Source of the DNA: Micromussa lordhowensis
Lineage: Eukaryota > Cnidaria > Anthozoa > Scleractinia > Lobophylliidae
Reading direction: 5' to 3'
Assembly: GCA_964020085.1 (NCBI GenBank)
Contig: CAXHUQ010000427.1
Span: 25,968-89,967 of the forward strand
DNA length: 64,000 nucleotides
Position numbers and translations under genes: made by a program. Positions 38,494 to 51,519 of the stretch are shown here, piece after piece. The notes beneath the pieces were generated by a model. It searched no databases, was not told the DNA's origin, and was given only the letters and a program-made list of their open reading frames with translations. Within the stretch, counting starts at the first letter, position 1, and each line of letters starts with the position of its first letter.

Positions 38494-40837
38494 TAATACC
38501 ACCAAAGCACTCCCGGGGTCGGTCCGGGTCCAAATGCGAAGTATCGGAGCTGCGCGAAATCTCCCACTATGCTAATCAGCCCGCAGATCCCCAGGCGTGG
38601 CCGGCTGGCTGACTCGTTAGCCGAGCTTGACGCGTGTCGCAACTTGGCAAACTAATGGCACCAAAGCACTCCTGGGGTGGGTCTGGGTCCACATGCAAAG
38701 TTTCGGAGCTGCGCGACATCTCGCACTATGCTAACCAGCCCGTTTGCTAATTAGCCGAACTTTGCGCGCGTCGCAACTTTGCAAACTAATACCACCAAAG
38801 CACTCCCGGGGTCGGTCCGGGTCCAAATGCGAAGTATCGGAGCTGCGCGAAATCTCCCACTATGCTAATCAGCCCGCAGATCCCCAGGCGTGGCCGGCTG
38901 GCTGACTCGTTAGCCGAGCTTGACGCGTGTCGCAACTTGGCAAACTAATGGCACCAAAGCACTCCTGGGGTGGGTCCGGGTCCACATGCAAAGTTTCGGA
39001 GCTGCGCGACATCTCGCACTATGCTAACCAGCCCGTTTGCTAATTAGCCGAACTTTGCGCGCGTCGCAACTTTGCAAACTAATACCACCAAAGCACTCCC
39101 GGGGTCGGTCCGGGTCCAAATGCGAAGTATCGGAGCTGCGCGAAATCTCCCACTATGCTAATCAGCCCGCAGATCCCCAGGCGTGGCCGGCTGGCTGACT
39201 CGTTAGCTGAGCTTGACGCGTGTCGCAACTTGGCAAACTAATGGCACCAAAGCACTCCTGGGGTGGGTCCGGGTCCACATGCAAAGTTTCGGAGCTGCGC
39301 GACATCTCGCACTATGCTAACCAGCCCGTTTGCTAATTAGCCGAACTTTGCGCGCGTCGCAACTTTGCAAACTAATACCACCAAAGCACTCCCGGGGTCG
39401 GTCCGGGTCCAAATGCGAAGTATCGGAGCTGCGCGAAATCTCCCACTATGCTAATCAGCCCGCAGATCCCCAGGCGTGGCCGGCTGGCTGACTCGTTAGC
39501 CGAGCTTGACGCGTGTCGCAACTTGGCAAACTAATGGCACCAAAGCACTCCTGGGGTGGGTCCGGGTCCACATGCAAAGTTTCGGAGCTGCGCGACATCT
39601 CGCACTATGCTAACCAGCCCGTTTGCTAATTAGCCGAACTTTGCGCGCGTCGCAACTTTGCAAACTAATACCACCAAAGCACTCCCGGGGTCGGTCCGGG
39701 TCCAAATGCGAAGTATCGGAGCTGCGCGAAATCTCCCACTATGCTAATCAGCCCGCAGATCCCCAGGCGTGGCCGGCTGGCTGACTCGTTAGCCGAGCTT
39801 GACGCGTGTCGCAACTTGGCAAACTAATGGCACCAAAGCACTCCTGGGGTGGGTCTGGGTCCACATGCAAAGTTTCGGAGCTGCGCGACATCTCGCACTA
39901 TGCTAACCAGCCCGTTTGCTAATTAGCCGAACTTTGCGCGCGTCGCAACTTTGCAAACTAATACCACCAAAGCACTCCCGGGGTCGGTCCGGGTCCAAAT
40001 GCGAAGTATCGGAGCTGCGCGAAATCTCCCACTATGCTAATCAGCCCGCAGATCCCCAGGCGTGGCCGGCTGGCTGACTCGTTAGCCGAGCTTGACGCGT
40101 GTCGCAACTTGGCAAACTAATGGCACCAAAGCACTCCTGGGGTGGGTCCGGGTCCACATGCAAAGTTTCGGAGCTGCGCGACATCTCGCACTATGCTAAC
40201 CAGCCCGTTTGCTAATTAGCCGAACTTTGCGCGCGTCGCAACTTTGCAAACTAATACCACCAAAGCACTCCCGGGGTCGGTCCGGGTCCAAATGCGAAGT
40301 ATCGGAGCTGCGCGAAATCTCCCACTATGCTAATCAGCCCGCAGATCCCCAGGCGTGGCCGGCTGGCTGACTCGTTAGCTGAGCTTGACGCGTGTCGCAA
40401 CTTGGCAAACTAATGGCACCAAAGCACTCCTGGGGTGGGTCCGGGTCCACATGCAAAGTTTCGGAGCTGCGCGACATCTCGCACTATGCTAACCAGCCCG
40501 TTTGCTAATTAGCCGAACTTTGCGCGCGTCGCAACTTTGCAAACTAATACCACCAAAGCACTCCCGGGGTCGGTCCGGGTCCAAATGCGAAGTATCGGAG
40601 CTGCGCGAAATCTCCCACTATGCTAATCAGCCCGCAGATCCCCAGGCGTGGCCGGCTGGCTGACTCGTTAGCCGAGCTTGACGCGTGTCGCAACTTGGCA
40701 AACTAATGGCACCAAAGCACTCCTGGGGTGGGTCCGGGTCCACATGCAAAGTTTCGGAGCTGCGCGACATCTCGCACTATGCTAACCAGCCCGTTTGCTA
40801 ATTAGCCGAACTTTGCGCGCGTCGCAACTTTGCAAAC
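38494..40837. repeat. Tandem duplication of a 1172-bp block (4 dimers)
   Basis: GGTCTGGGTCC occurs at 38684 and 39856, and TTAGCTGAGC at 39208 and 40380, both 1172 bp apart. TTAGCTGAGC occurs once more 586 bp on, at 40966. The copies are 38494-39665 and 39666-40837. Confidence 0.85.
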
Positions 40838-42595
40838 TAATACCACCAAAGCACTCCCGGGGTCGGTCCGGGTCCAAATGCGAAGTATCGGAGCTGCGCG
40901 AAATCTCCCACTATGCTAATCAGCCCGCAGATCCCCAGGCGTGGCCGGCTGGCTGACTCGTTAGCTGAGCTTGACGCGTGTCGCAACTTGGCAAACTAAT
41001 GGCACCAAAGCACTCCTGGGGTGGGTCCGGGTCCACATGCAAAGTTTCGGAGCTGCGCGACATCTCGCACTATGCTAACCAGCCCGTTTGCTAATTAGCC
41101 GAACTTTGCGCGCGTCGCAACTTTGCAAACTAATACCACCAAAGCACTCCCGGGGTCGGTCCGGGTCCAAATGCGAAGTATCGGAGCTGCGCGAAATCTC
41201 CCACTATGCTAATCAGCCCGCAGATCCCCAGGCGTGGCTGGCTGGCTGACTCGTTAGCCGAGCTTGACGTGTGTCGCAACTTGGCAAACTAATGGCACCA
41301 AAGCACTCCTGGGGTGGGTCCGGGTCCACATGCAAAGTTTCGGAGCTGCGCGACATCTCGCACTATGCTAACCAGCCCGTTTGCTAATTAGCCGAACTTT
41401 GCGCGCGTCGCAACTTTGCAAACTAATACCACCAAAGCACTCCCGGGGTCGGTCCGGGTCCAAATGCGAAGTATCGGAGCTGCGCGAAATCTCCCACTAT
41501 GCTAATCAGCCTGCAGATCCCCAGGCGTGGCCGGCTGGCTGACTCGTTAGCCGAGCTTGACGCGTGTCGCAACTTGGCAAACTAATGGCACCAAAGCACT
41601 CCTGGGGTGGGTCCGGGTCCACATGCAAAGTTTCGGAGCTGCGCGACATCTCGCACTATGCTAACCAGCCCGTTTGCTAATTAGCCGAACTTTGCGCGCG
41701 TCGCAACTTTGCAAACTAATACCACCAAAGCACTCCCGGGGTCGGTCCGGGTCCAAATGCGAAGTATCGGAGCTGCGCGAAATCTCCCACTATGCTAATC
41801 AGCCCGCAGATCCCCAGGCGTGGCCGGCTGGCTGACTCGTTAGCCGAGCTTGACGCGTGTCGCAACTTGGCAAACTAATGGCACCAAAGCACTCCTGGGG
41901 TGGGTCCGGGTCCACATGCAAAGTTTCGGAGCTGCGCGACATCTCGCACTATGCTAACCAGCCCGTTTGCTAATTAGCCGAACTTTGCGCGCGTCGCAAC
42001 TTTGCAAACTAATACCACCAAAGCACTCCCGGGGTCGGTCCGGGTCCAAATGCGAAGTATCGGAGCTGCGCGAAATCTCCCACTATGCTAATCAGCCTGC
42101 AGATCCCCAGGCGTGGCCGGCTGGCTGACTCGTTAGCCGAGCTTGACGCGTGTCGCAACTTGGCAAACTAATGGCACCAAAGCACTCCTGGGGTGGGTCC
42201 GGGTCCACATGCAAAGTTTCGGAGCTGCGCGACATCTCGCACTATGCTAACCAGCCCGTTTGCTAATTAGCCGAACTTTGCGCGCGTCGCAACTTTGCAA
42301 ACTAATACCACCAAAGCACTCCCGGGGTCGGTCCGGGTCCAAATGCGAAGTATCGGAGCTACGCGAAATCTCCCACTATGCTAATCAGCCCGCAGATCCC
42401 CAGGCGTGGCCGGCTGGCTGACTCGTTAGCCGAGCTTGACGCGTGTCGCAACTTGGCAAACTAATGGCACCAAAGCACTCCTGGGGTGGGTCCGGGTCCA
42501 CATGCAAAGTTTCGGAGCTGCGCGACATCTCGCACTATGCTAACCAGCCCGTTTGCTAATTAGCCGAACTTTGCGCGCGTCGCAACTTTGCAAAC

Positions 42596-42729
42596 TAATA
42601 CCACCAAAGCACTCCCGGGGTCGGTCCGGGTCCAAATGCGAAGTATCGGAGCTGCGCGAAATCTCGCACTATGCTAACCAGCCCGTTTGCTAATTAGCCG
42701 AACTTTGCGCGCGTCGCAACTTTGCAAAC
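42596..42729. repeat. Hybrid A/B satellite monomer 4 (134 bp)
   Basis: A head and B tail with the same join as the other three hybrids. The preceding dimer has TATCGGAGCTACGCG, and the GCGCAAAATC marker that follows the other hybrids at +488 is absent here. It may be an older copy of the same event or a separate one. Confidence 0.9.
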
Positions 42730-44194
42730 TAATACCACCAAAGCACTCCCGGGGTCGGTCCGGGTCCAAATGCGAAGTATCGGAGCTGCGCGAAATCTCC
42801 CACTATGCTAATCAGCCCGCAGATCCCCAGGCGTGGCCGGCTGGCTGACTCGTTAGCCGAGCTTGACGCGTGTCGCAACTTGGCAAACTAATGGCACCAA
42901 AGCACTCCTGGGGTGGGTCCGGGTCCACATGCAAAGTTTCGGAGCTGCGCGAAATCTCGCACTATGCTAACCAGCCCGTTTCCTAATTAGCCGAACTTTG
43001 CGCGCGTCGCAACTTTGCAAACTAATACCACCAAAGCACTCCCGGGGTCGGTCCGGGTCCAAATGCGAAGTATCGGAGCTGCGCGAAATCTCCCACTATG
43101 CTAATCAGCCCGCAGATCCCCAGGCGTGGCCGGCTGGCTGACTCGTTAGCCGAGCTTGACGCGTGTCGCAACTTGGCAAACTAATGGCACCAAAGCACTC
43201 CTGGGGTGGGTCCGGGTCCACATGCAAAGTTTCGGAGCTGCGCGACATCTCACACTATGCTAACCAGCCCGTTTGCTAATTAGCCGAACTTTGCGCGCGT
43301 CGCAACTTTGCAAACTAATACCACCAAAGCACTCCCGGGGTCGGTCCGGGTGCAAATGTGAAGTATCGGAGCTGCGCGAAATCTCCCACTATGCTAATCA
43401 GCCCGCAGATCCCCAGGCGTGGCCGGCTGGCTGACTCGTTAGCCGAGCTTGACGCGTGTCGCAACTTGGCAAACTAATGGCACCAAAGCACTCCTGGGGT
43501 GGGTCCGGGTCCACATGCAAAGTTTCGGAGCTGCGCGACATCTCGCACTATGCTAACCAGCCCGTTTGCTAATTAGCCGAACTTTGCGCGCGTCGCAACT
43601 TTGCAAACTAATACCACCAAAGCACTCCCGGGGTCGGTCCGGGTCCAAATGCGAAGTATCGGAGCTGCGCGAAATCTCCCACTATGCTAATCAGCCCGCA
43701 GATCCCCCGGCGTGGCCGGCTGGCTGACTCGTTAGCCGAGCTTGACGCGTGTCGCAACTTGGCAAACTAATGGCACCAAAGCACTCCTGGGGTGGGTCCG
43801 GGTCCACATGCAAAGTTTCGGAGCTGCGCGACATCTCGCACTATGCTAACCAGCCCGTTTGCTAATTAGCCGAACTTTGCGCGCGTCGCAACTTTGCAAA
43901 CTAATACCACCAAAGCACTCCCAGGGTCGGTCCGGGTCCAAATGCGAAGTATCGGAGCTGCGCGAAATCTCCCACTATGCTAATCAGCCCGCAGATCCCC
44001 AGGCAGGGCCGGCTGGCTGACTCGTTAGCCGAGCTTGACGCGTGTCGCAACTTGGCAAACTAATGGCACCAAAGCACTCCTGGGGTGGGTCCGGGTCCAC
44101 ATGCAAAGTTTCGGAGCTGCGCGACATCTCGCACTATGCTAACCAGCCCGTTTGCTAATTAGCCGAACTTTGCGCGCGTCGCAACTTTGCAAAC

Positions 44195-47100
44195 TAATAC
44201 CACCAAAGCACTCCCGGGGTCGGTCCGGGTCCAAATGCGAAGTATCGGAGCTGCGCGAAATCTCCCACTATGCTAATCAGCCCGCAGATCCCCAGGCATG
44301 GCCGGCTGGCTGACTCGTTAGCCGAGCTTGACGCGTGTCGCAACTTGGCAAACTAATGGCACCAAAGCACTCCTGGGGTGGGTCCGGGTCCACATGCAAA
44401 GTTTCGGAGCTGCGCGACATCTCGCACTATGCTAACCAGCCCGTTTGCTAATTAGCCGAACTTTGCGCGCGTCGCAACTTTGCAAACTAATACCACCAAA
44501 GCACTCCCGGGGTCGGTCCGGGTCCAAATGCGAAGTATCGGAGCTGCGCGAAATCTCCCACTATGCTAATCAGCCCGCAGATCCCCAGGCGTGGCCGGCT
44601 GGCTGACTCGTTAGCCGAGCTTGACGCGTGTCGCAACTTGGCAAACTAATGGCACCAAAGCACTCCTGGGGTGGGTCCGGGTCCACATGCAAAGTTTCGG
44701 AGCTGCGCGACATCTCGCACTATGCTAACCAGCCCGTTTGCTAATTAGCCGAACTTTGCGCGTGTCGCAACTTTGCAAACTAATACCACCAAAGCACTCC
44801 CGGGGTCGGTCCGGGTCCAAATGCGAAGTATCGGAGCTGCGCGAAATCTCCCACTATGCTAATCAGCCCGCAGATCCCCAGGCGTGGCCGGCTGGCTGAC
44901 TCGTTAGCCGAGCTTGACGCGTGTCGCAACTTGGCAAACTAATGGCACCAAAGCACTCCTGGGGTCGGTCCGGGTCCAAATGCAAAGTTTCGGAGCTGCG
45001 CGACATCTCGCACTATGCTAACCAGCCCGTTTGCTAATTAGCCCAACTTTGCGCGCGTCGCAACTTTGCAAACTAATACCACCAAAGCACTCCCGGGGTC
45101 GGTCCGGGTCCAAATGCGAAGTATCGGAGCTGCGCGAAATCTCCCACTATGATAATCAGCCCGCAGATCCCCAGGCGTGGCCGGCTGGCTGACTCGTTAG
45201 CCAAGCTTGACGCGTGTCGCAACTTGGCAAACTAATGGCACCAAAGCACTCCTGGGATGGGTCCGGGTCCACATGCAAAGTTTCGGAGCTGCGCGACATC
45301 TCGCACTATGCTAACCAGCCCGTTTGCTAATTAGCCGAACTTTGCGCGCGTCGCAACTTTGCAAACTAATACCACCAAAGCACTCCCGGGGTCGGTCCGG
45401 GTCCAAATGCGAAGTATCGGAGCTGCGCGAAATCTCCCACTATGCTAATCAGCCCGCAGATCCCCAGGCGTGGCCGGCTGGCTGACTCGTTAGCCGAGCT
45501 TGACGCGTGTCGCAACTTGGCAAACTAATGGCACCAAAGCACTCCTGGGGTGGGTCCGGGTCCACATGCAAAGTTTCGGAGCTGCGCGACATCTCGCACT
45601 ATGCTAACCAGCCCGTTTGCTAATTAGCCGAACTTTGCGCGCGTCGCAACTTTGCAAACTAATACCACCAAAGCACTCCCGGGGTCGGTCCGGGTCCAAA
45701 TGCGAAGTATCGGAGCTGCGCGAAATCTCCCACTATGCTAATCAGCCCGCAGATCAACAGGCGTGGCCGGCTGGCTGACTCGTTAGCCGAGCTTGACGCG
45801 TGTCGCAACTTGGCAAACTAATGGCACCAAAGCACTCCTGGGGTGGGTCCGGGTCCACATGCAAAGTTTCGGAGCTGCGCGACATCTCGCACTATGCTAA
45901 CCAGCCCGTTTGCTAATTAGCCGAACTTTGCGCGCGTCGCAACTTTGCAAACTAATACCACCAAAGCACTCCCGGGGTCGGTCCGGGTCCAAATGCGAAG
46001 TATCGGAGCTGCGCGAAATCTCCCACTATGCTAATCAGCCCGCAGATCCCCAGGCGTGGCCGGCTGGCTGACTCGTTAGCCGAGCTTGACGCGTGTCGCA
46101 ACTTGGCAAACTAATGGCACCAAAGCACTCCTGGGGTGGGTCCGGGTCCACATGCAAAGTTTCGGAGCTGCGCGACATCTCGCACTATGCTAACCAGCCC
46201 GTTTGCTAATTAGCCGAACTTTGCGCGCGTCGCAACTTTGCAAACTAATACCACCAAAGCACTCCCGGGGTCGGTCCGGGTCCAAATGCGAAGTATCGCA
46301 GCTGCGCGAAATCTCCCACTATGCTAATCAGCCCGCAGATCCCCAGGCGTGGCCGGCTGGCTGACTCGTTAGCCGAGCTTGACGCGTGTCGCAACTTGGC
46401 AAACTAATGGCACCAAAGCACTCCTGGGGTGGGTCCGGGTCCACATGCAAAGTTTCGGAGCTGCGCGACATCTCGCACTATGCTAACCAGCCCGTTTGCT
46501 AATTAGCCGAACTTTGCGCGCGTCGCAACTTTGCAAACTAATACCACCAAAGCACTCCCGGGGTCGGTCCGGGTCCAAATGCGAAGTATCGGAGCTGCGC
46601 GAAATCTCCCACTATGCTAATCAGCCCGCAGATCCCCAGGCGTGGCCGGCTGGCTGACTCGTTAGCCGAGCTTGACGCGTGTCGCAACTTGGCAAACTAA
46701 TGGCACCAAAGCACTCCTGGGGTGGGTCCGGGTCCACATGCAAAGTTTCGGAGCTGCGCGACATCTCGCACTATGCTAACCAGCCCGTTTGCTAATTAGC
46801 CGAACTTTGCGCGCGTCGCAACTTTGCAAACTAATACCACCAAAGCACTCCCGGGGTCGGTCCGGGTCCAAATGCGAAGTATCGGAGCTGCGCGAAATCT
46901 CCCACTATGCTAATCAGCCCGCAGATCCCCAGGCGTGGCCGGCTGGCTGACTCGTTAGCCGAGCTTGACGCGTGTTGCAACTTGGCAAACTAATTGCACC
47001 AAAGCACTCCTGGGGTGGGTCCGGGTCCAAATGCAAAGTTTCGGAGCTGCGCGACATCTCGCACTATGCTAACCAGCCCGTTTGCTAATTAGCCGAACTT

Positions 47101-48589
47101 TGCGCGCGTCGCAACTTTGCAAACTAATACCACCAAAGCACTCCCGGGGTCGGTCCGGGTCCAAATGCGAAGTATCGGAGCTGCGCGAAATCTCCCACTA
47201 TGCTAATCAGCCCGCAGATCCCCAGGCATGGCCGGCTGGCTGACTCGTTAGCCGAGCTTGACGCGTGTCGCAACTTGGCAAACTAATGGCACCAAAGCAC
47301 TCCTGGGGTGGGTCCGGGTCCACATGCAAAGTTTCGGAGCTGCGCGACATCTCGCACTATGCTAACCAGCCCGTTTGCTAATTAGCCGAACTTTGCGCGC
47401 GTCGCAACTTTGCAAACTAATACCACCAAAGCACTCCCGGGGTCGGTCCGGGTCCAAATGCGAAGTATCGGAGCTGCGCGAAATCTCCCACTATGCTAAT
47501 CAGCCCGCAGATCCCCAGGCGTGGCCGGCTGGCTGACTCGTTAGCCGAGCTTGACGCGTGTCGCAACTTGGCAAACTAATGGCACCAAAGCACTCCTGGG
47601 GTGGGTCCGGGTCCACATGCAAAGTTTCGGAGCTGCGCGACATCTCGCACTATGCTAACCAGCCCGTTTGCTAATTAGCCGAACTTTGCGCGTGTCGCAA
47701 CTTTGCAAACTAATACCACCAAAGCACTCCCGGGGTCGGTCCGGGTCCAAATGCGAAGTATCGGAGCTGCGCGAAATCTCCCACTATGCTAATCAGCCCG
47801 CAGATCCCCAGGCGTGGCCGGCTGGCTGACTCGTTAGCCGAGCTTGACGCGTGTCGCAACTTGGCAAACTAATGGCACCAAAGCACTCCTGGGGTCGGTC
47901 CGGGTCCAAATGCAAAGTTTCGGAGCTGCGCGACATCTCGCACTATGCTAACCAGCCCGTTTGCTAATTAGCCCAACTTTGCGCGCGTCGCAACTTTGCA
48001 AACTAATACCACCAAAGCACTCCCGGGGTCGGTCCGGGTCCAAATGCGAAGTATCGGAGCTGCGCGAAATCTCCCACTATGATAATCAGCCCGCAGATCC
48101 CCAGGCGTGGCCGGCTGGCTGACTCGTTAGCCAAGCTTGACGCGTGTCGCAACTTGGCAAACTAATGGCACCAAAGCACTCCTGGGATGGGTCCGGGTCC
48201 ACATGCAAAGTTTCGGAGCTGCGCGACATCTCGCACTATGCTAACCAGCCCGTTTGCTAATTAGCCGAACTTTGCGCGCGTCGCAACTTTGCAAACTAAT
48301 ACCACCAAAGCACTCCCGGGGTCGGTCCGGGTCCAAATGCGAAGTATCGGAGCTGCGCGAAATCTCCCACTATGCTAATCAGCCCGCAGATCAACAGGCG
48401 TGGCCGGCTGGCTGACTCGTTAGCCGAGCTTGACGCGTGTCGCAACTTGGCAAACTAATGGCACCAAAGCACTCCTGGGGTGGGTCCGGGTCCACATGCA
48501 AAGTTTCGGAGCTGCGCGACATCTCGCACTATGCTAACCAGCCCGTTTGCTAATTAGCCGAACTTTGCGCGCGTCGCAACTTTGCAAAC
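44195..48589. repeat. Block duplicated at 2930 bp (10 dimers), with one dimer lost in copy 2
   Basis: Copy 1 (44195-45366) and copy 2 (47125-48296) share, 2930 bp apart, CAGGCATGG (44298, 47228), CGTGTCGC (44763, 47693), a B monomer with GGGTCGG and CCAAATGC, TTAGCCCAAC, GATAATCAGC, GCCAAGCTTG and GGGATGGG. A further marker, GATCAACAGG, is at 45754 in copy 1 but one dimer nearer (48391) in copy 2. A single dimer has thus been gained or lost after the duplication. The TTAGCCCAAC variant is otherwise diagnostic of the type-2 units. Confidence 0.88.
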
Positions 48590-51519
48590 TAATACCACCA
48601 AAGCACTCCCGGGGTCGGTCCGGGTCCAAATGCGAAGTATCGGAGCTGCGCGAAATCTCCCACTATGCTAATCAGCCCGCAGATCCCCAGGCGTGGCCGG
48701 CTGGCTGACTCGTTAGCCGAGCTTGACGCGTGTCGCAACTTGGCAAACTAATGGCACCAAAGCACTCCTGGGGTGGGTCCGGGTCCACATGCAAAGTTTC
48801 GGAGCTGCGCGACATCTCGCACTATGCTAACCAGCCCGTTTGCTAATTAGCCGAACTTTGCGCGCGTCGCAACTTTGCAAACTAATACCACCAAAGCACT
48901 CCCGGGGTCGGTCCGGGTCCAAATGCGAAGTATCGGAGCTGCGCGAAATCTCCCACTATGCTAATCAGCCCGCAGATCCCCAGGCGTGGCCGGCTGGCTG
49001 ACTCGTTAGCCGAGCTTGACGCGTGTCGCAACTTGGCAAACTAATGGCACCAAAGCACTCCTGGGGTGGGTCCGGGTCCACATGCAAAGTTTCGGAGCTG
49101 CGCGACATCTCGCACTATGCTAACCAGCCCGTTTGCTAATTAGCCGAACTTTGCGCGCGTCGCAACTTTGCAAACTAATACCACCAAAGCACTCCCGGGG
49201 TCGGTCCGGGTCCAAATGCGAAGTATCGGAGCTGCGCGAAATCTCCCACTATGCTAATCAGCCCGCAGATCCCCAGGCGTGGCCGGCTGGCTGACTCGTT
49301 AGCCGAGCTTGACGCGTGTCGCAACTTGGCAAACTAATGGCACCAAAGCACTCCTGGGGTGGGTCCGGGTCCACATGCAAAGTTTCGGAGCTGCGCGACA
49401 TCTCGCACTATGCTAACCAGCCCGTTTGCTAATTAGCCGAACTTTGCGCGCGTCGCAACTTTGCAAACTAATACCACCAAAGCACTCCCGGGGTCGGTCC
49501 GGGTCCAAATGCGAAGTATCGGAGCTGCGCGAAATCTCCCACTATGCTAATCAGCCCGCAGATCCCCAGGCGTGGCCGGCTGGCTGACTCGTTAGCCGAG
49601 CTTGACGCGTGTCGCAACTTGGCAAACTAATGGCACCAAAGCACTCCTGGGGTGGGTCCGGGTCCACATGCAAAGTTTCGGAGCTGCGCGACATCTCGCA
49701 CTATGCTAACCAGCCCGTTTGCTAATTAGCCGAACTTTGCGCGCGTCGCAACTTTGCAAACTAATACCACCAAAGCACTCCCGGGGTCGGTCCGGGTCCA
49801 AATGCGAAGTATCGGAGCTGCGCGAAATCTCCCACTATGCTAATCAGCCCGCAGATCCCCAGGCGTGGCCGGCTGGCTGACTCGTTAGCCGAGCTTGACG
49901 CGTGTCGCAACTTGGCAAACTAATGGCACCAAAGCACTCCTGGGGTGGGTCCGGGTCCACATGCAAAGTTTCGGAGCTGCGCGACATCTCGCACTATGCT
50001 AACCAGCCCGTTTGCTAATTAGCCGAACTTTGCGCGCGTCGCAACTTTGCAAACTAATACCACCAAAGCACTCCCGGGGTCGGTCCGGGTCCAAATGCGA
50101 AGTATCGGAGCTGCGCGAAATCTCCCACTATGCTAATCAGCCCGCAGATCCCCAGGCGTGGCCGGCTGGCTGACTCGTTAGCCGAGCTTGACGCGTGTCG
50201 CAACTTGGCAAACTAATGGCACCAAAGCACTCCTGGGGTGGGTCCGGGTCCACATGCAAAGTTTCGGAGCTGCGCGACATCTCGCACTATGCTAACCAGC
50301 CCGTTTGCTAATTAGCCGAACTTTGCGCGCGTCGCAACTTTGCAAACTAATACCACCAAAGCACTCCCGGGGTCGGTCCGGGTCCAAATGCGAAGTATCG
50401 GAGCTGCGCGAAATCTCCCACTATGCTAATCAGCCCGCAGATCCCCAGGCGTGGCCGGCTGGCTGACTCGTTAGCCGAGCTTGACGCGTGTCGCAACTTG
50501 GCAAACTAATGGCACCAAAGCACTCCTGGGGTGGGTCCGGGTCCACATGCAAAGTTTCGGAGCTGCGCGACATCTCGCACTATGCTAACCAGCCCGTTTG
50601 CTAATTAGCCGAACTTTGCGCGCGTCGCAACTTTGCAAACTAATACCACCAAAGCACTCCCGGGGTCGGTCCGGGTCCAAATGCGAAGTATCGGAGCTGC
50701 GCGAAATCTCCCACTATGCTAATCAGCCCGCAGATCCCCAGGCGTGGCCGGCTGGCTGACTCGTTAGCCGAGCTTGACGCGTGTCGCAACTTGGCAAACT
50801 AATGGCACCAAAGCACTCCTGGGGTGGGTCCGGGTCCACATGCAAAGTTTCGGAGCTGCGCGACATCTCGCACTATGCTAACCAGCCCGTTTGCTAATTA
50901 GCCGAACTTTGCGCGCGTCGCAACTTTGCAAACTAATACCACCAAAGCACTCCCGGGGTCGGTCCGGGTCCAAATGCGAAGTATCGGAGCTGCGCGAAAT
51001 CTCCCACTATGCTAATCAGCCCGCAGATCCCCAGGCGTGGCCGGCTGGCTGACTCGTTAGCCGAGCTTGACGCGTGTCGCAACTTGGCAAACTAATGGCA
51101 CCAAAGCACTCCTGGGGTGGGTCCGGGTCCACATGCAAAGTTTCGGAGCTGCGCGACATCTCGCACTATGCTAACCAGCCCGTTTGCTAATTAGCCGAAC
51201 TTTGCGCGCGTCGCAACTTTGCAAACTAATACCACCAAAGCACTCCCGGGGTCGGTCCGGGTCCAAATGCGAAGTATCGGAGCTGCGCGAAATCTCCCAC
51301 TATGCTAATCAGCCCGCAGATCCCCAGGCGTGGCCGGCTGGCTGACTCGTTAGCCGAGCTTGACGCGTGTCGCAACTTGGCAAACTAATGGCACCAAAGC
51401 ACTCCTGGGGTGGGTCCGGGTCCACATGCAAAGTTTCGGAGCTGCGCGACATCTCGCACTATGCTAACCAGCCCGTTTGCTAATTAGCCGAACTTTGCGC
51501 GCGTCGCAACTTTGCAAAC

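Larger units (their letters stand above)
1..51519. repeat. Type-1 subarray: 174 dimers of 293 bp plus 4 hybrid monomers
   Basis: Unit starts fall in runs of 105, 6, 14, 19 and 30 dimers separated by four 134-bp hybrid monomers. 174 x 293 plus 4 x 134 plus one inserted base (near 2566, where GCGACATC reads GCAAACATC) equals 51519 exactly, so there are no other net length changes. Single-base private variants are scattered through it, for example TCCTAC at about 658, 11500, 12672 and 15016. Many are shared between units at multiples of 293 bp, which marks copying of blocks. Apart from the satellite I see no gene, transposon or RNA gene in this stretch. Confidence 0.96.
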
